From contig OZ240210.1 of NCBI GenBank assembly GCA_965197495.1, positions 1,054,001 through 1,118,000 of the forward strand: 64,000 bases of DNA, in the 5' to 3' direction. The notes below the pieces were generated by a model that did not search any database, was not told where the DNA came from, and was given only the letters and a program-made list of their open reading frames with translations. Of the stretch, positions 62,173 to 64,000 are shown piece by piece (positions within the stretch are counted from its first letter, which is position 1; each line of letters begins with the position of its first letter). Source of the DNA: SMYC01 sp965197495. GTDB lineage: Bacteria; Acidobacteriota; Vicinamibacteria; Marinacidobacterales; SMYC01. A program made the position numbers and the translations under genes.

Positions 62173-62815
62173 CCAGGCACGCTCCTGCGTCGTCTCCAAT
62201 CCGGCTCGCCGCAGCGCGCGATGACGTACACGTCGCGATCTCGGTATCCGACGAAGGCCAGGGCGTGCCGCCGGATCAGCTGCCGTAGCTGTTCCGGAAG
62301 CACGCGGTGGTCAGTGGCGGCGGTCGGGAACGCGGCATCGGCGGGACCGGTCTGGGCCTGGCCATCTGCAAGGGGCTGGTCGAGGCCCACGGGGGCCGCA
62401 TCTGGGCGGAGAGCGGCGGGACGGGCCAGGGCACGCGAGTCACCTTCACGATTCCGGTGGCCGAAGAGGCCGGGGACGGCGCTGCAGGCGGCGTCGCCTC
62501 GCGCCGTTTTCGCTCGCGGCGGAAAGGGCGGGAGCAACGGCGCATCCTGGTGGTGGACGACGATCCCCAAGCGCTCCGCTATGTGCGGGACGCGCTCGCG
62601 GCGGCGGGCTGCTCTCGGTCAACGCGGGACGGGTATCGACATACGATGCCCTGCTGAGGCAGGTCTGGCGCGAGTGGGACTCCGGTAACTCGACATTGGT
62701 GCGCACCTTCGTGAAGCAACTCCGCCGCAAGCTGGGCGATGACGCGACCAAGCCAGCCTACATCCTTACCGAGCGCGGGGTCGGCTACCGCATGGCCAGA
62801 CCAGGCGACCCGTGA
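62173..62815 (+). pseudogene. Hybrid kinase C-terminal duplicate with internal deletion
   Basis: Near-identical to 53661-54702 with two lesions: TAG at 62286-62288 (LP*LFRKHAV; the full copy has CAC) and a deletion of about 396 bp joining GCGGCGGGCT to GCTCTCGGTCAAC (shared GCT), which removes most of the receiver domain. The end and the following IS3 scrap are the same as in the full copy. Confidence 0.85.
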
Positions 62816-62914
62816 AGGCCGAAGAGGGCCGGTCCACAACCGGCGCCCCATCGCCCGTTATATCGAAGGCTTCTACAACCCGTACCGACTTCATTCGTCG
62901 CTTGGTTACGTCAG
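62816..62914 (+). pseudogene. IS3 OrfB scrap, duplicate of 54703-54801
   Basis: Encodes IEGFYNPYRLHSSLGYVSP; cut at the palindromic element at 62915. Confidence 0.75.
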
Positions 62915-63047
62915 CCCGTCGTGTCCAAAAACACAAACGCGTTGCCAAGCCCTTGATGGCTGAGCTCTCCATGATAATGATAGATGAACTCGGCGACGGA
63001 CCGGCGCGTGGGTCTTAGAGTTCGTTTGTATTTTTGGACACGACGGG
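62915..63047. mobile_element. 133-bp palindrome-ended element with IS-C tips
   Basis: CCCGTCGTGTCCAAAAACAC AAACG at 62915-62939 is inverted as CGTTTGTATTTTTGGACACG ACGGG at 63023-63047 (one mismatch). The only case where two IS-C tips face each other closely, so it looks like a complete non-autonomous element. The ~80 bp between has no ORF. Confidence 0.7.
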
Positions 63048-63065
63048 TGCGGCGAGTACTTACGT

Positions 63066-63518
63066 TTATGACTCGGTGCGAGAGATGACTTGGTAAGAGC
63101 CCGAATCCGGTCTTCCATCGTCCTGGAGGTTGGAGATCTCGAGAGTATATGAGTCGGCTGGTTCTTCTTCCGCAGTGATTCGAGTAGGCTTCGCTGGCGG
63201 TTCACCGATTGAAGACGCGACGACGTCTTCGCACGCATTCCTCTGGGAAAGCCGACAATTACATTGGCCACGATAAATGACGGCGTCAAGCCTGTTGGAA
63301 TCTCGATTCCAGTCAATAACGGCCTCGATGTCACCTAAGGCTGTCGTGCTGAACGAGAAGAACCTAAGGAAATCGCAGTCTAACGTTTGTGAGGACTCGA
63401 GAGTGCCAATGTTGAAACTACTCTCAGCTATCACCCTGCTTAAATCGAAAACTGGCGCCACTGCGCCAGCAGGTGGCTTGCAGTGAGTCATCGCCAAGAA
63501 GGCGGCTGCAACGATCAC
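63066..63518 (-). CDS. Putative exported or lipoprotein-like hypothetical
   Basis: GTG at 63518 opens VIVAAAFLAMTHCKPPAG, a short hydrophobic stretch followed by Cys, compatible with a weak lipobox. Then come FDLSRVIAESSFNIGTLESS, FLRFFSFSTTALGDIEAVID and a Thr/Glu-rich C-terminus. About 150 residues. No family recognised. Its promoter side is cut by a MITE-166. Confidence 0.4.
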   Translation of the reverse strand: MIVAAAFLAMTHCKPPAGAVAPVFDLSRVIAESSFNIGTLESSQTLDCDFLRFFSFSTTALGDIEAVIDWNRDSNRLDAVIYRGQCNCRLSQRNACEDVVASSIGEPPAKPTRITAEEEPADSYTLEISNLQDDGRPDSGSYQVISRTES

Positions 63519-63549
63519 ATGCCTTGGTGCACAACTCGCGATCTCGGTC

Positions 63550-63715
63550 GGTGCTTCCGCCATTAAGTGTTGGTGAGATGACGCTAAGATTTTACGGTGC
63601 ATTAAATTACAGCCAAAATAGAACTCGTGACCTTCGCTGCGCGCCAAATGGAGCGTAAACGCCTTTTTTACAAAGGGATGCGTACACATTACCAACAGTA
63701 AACAGCGCAAGCACC
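63550..63715 (+). repeat. MITE-166 complete copy
   Basis: 166 bp, only two or three differences from 43934-44099. Its right flank is the kinase upstream region, as at 52125. Confidence 0.8.
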
Positions 63716-63932
63716 GTCGCCTGATCAACCAAAACACTGTTATGGTATACGGTTATTATGAAGTTTATGTGTATTCTTAGCGTAAACAGGTGATGTTTTC
63801 GTGAATTCCAAACAGACGTGCGCGTTGACGCTTACGATCATTGGGATCCGCGCAGCTTGAACCTCGCTCGTCCCTCTTGCCGACGCGTGGCAAGTTCGAC
63901 GGTTTCGCTGCGGGTCCGAAGGAGATAGGCCA

Positions 63933-64000
63933 TTGAACAGTTCCGACCAACTGAGGCGAGAGAACGAGGCGTTGCGGGACCGCATCTCAAGGCTGAGTGC
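63933..64000 (+). CDS. Hybrid kinase second N-terminal copy, runs off window
   Basis: TTG at 63933 with AAGGAG upstream opens NSSDQLRRENEALRDRISRL. The 63716-64000 segment is near-identical to 52126-52409, including the AT-rich leader. Completeness cannot be judged. Confidence 0.85.
   Translation, partial: MNSSDQLRRENEALRDRISRLS

Overview
The window is about 60% GC and looks like accessory DNA from an Acidobacteriota-like, or similar IS-rich soil or marine, bacterium. The taxonomic clues are a DUF1552/DUF1592 gene pair, TonB receptors with a carboxypeptidase-regulatory-like N-terminus, a periplasmic S9 dipeptidyl peptidase and a D-aminoacylase. The assignment is an inference. No rRNA, tRNA or CRISPR array was seen.

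The window is a patchwork of a few intact genes inside dense mobile-element debris. Recurring elements are named here as follows. IS-A has an integrase-type DDE transposase and inverted ends of about 105 bp; its tip reads CGTCCTGTGCCAAAACTCGG and occurs about 20 times, mostly alone. IS-B is a 1212-bp integrase-type element starting TGTGCCTTC, with one nearly complete copy and many left-end scraps. IS-C tip is a repeat containing GTGTCCAAAAACACAAACG. MITE-166 is a 166-bp element with GGTGCTT ends. Element H is a 223-bp hairpin-rich element. R2 is a 115-bp repeat ending in an IS-A tip. Also present are IS3, IS256, IS1634, IS1-like and IS5 remnants, two group II introns whose reverse transcriptases are internally deleted, and three copies of a DUF2924/serine-recombinase cassette.

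Layout: 0-4.4 kb D-aminoacylase and DPP-IV-like peptidase; 4.4-6.3 kb repeats, recombinase cassette 1 and IS fragments; 6.4-9.2 kb DUF1552 protein, DUF1585 tail and group II intron with element H inside; 9.4-16.1 kb EcsC, FmdB, a HEPN-like protein, a SEC-C/transposase chimera and an IS3 element; 16.1-22.8 kb PIN pair, cassette 2, and a SEC-C/DUF2384 plus DUF6880 pair; 22.9-26.7 kb a 1241-residue SIR2-DUF4062-NACHT protein; 28.0-31.3 kb an IrrE-like peptidase and a tightly coupled three-gene operon (thymidylate-synthase-like, uracil-DNA-glycosylase-like, thymine-pyrophosphorylase-like); 31.4-34.2 kb DUF2924 copy 3 and a TonB receptor; 34.5-36.8 kb an IS1634 element nested in an IS-A tip; 36.9-42.3 kb a phosphatase/ADP-ribosylglycohydrolase fusion, a NYN protein, an orphan family and an AEPDA-repeat protein; 42.4-51.7 kb IS-B, a DUF6804 protein, an IS256 half, AAG glycosylase, SDR and integrase scraps, DUF3800 and a lipoprotein; 52.3-54.7 kb a hybrid kinase/regulator; 55-64 kb broken kinase copies, a second TonB receptor and a wrecked type I restriction locus.

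The likely functional cargo is anti-phage or DNA-modification related: the SIR2-NACHT gene, the base-modification-like operon, HEPN and PIN genes, and restriction remnants. The mobile elements appear to have broken many neighbours, often exactly at an IS-A tip.
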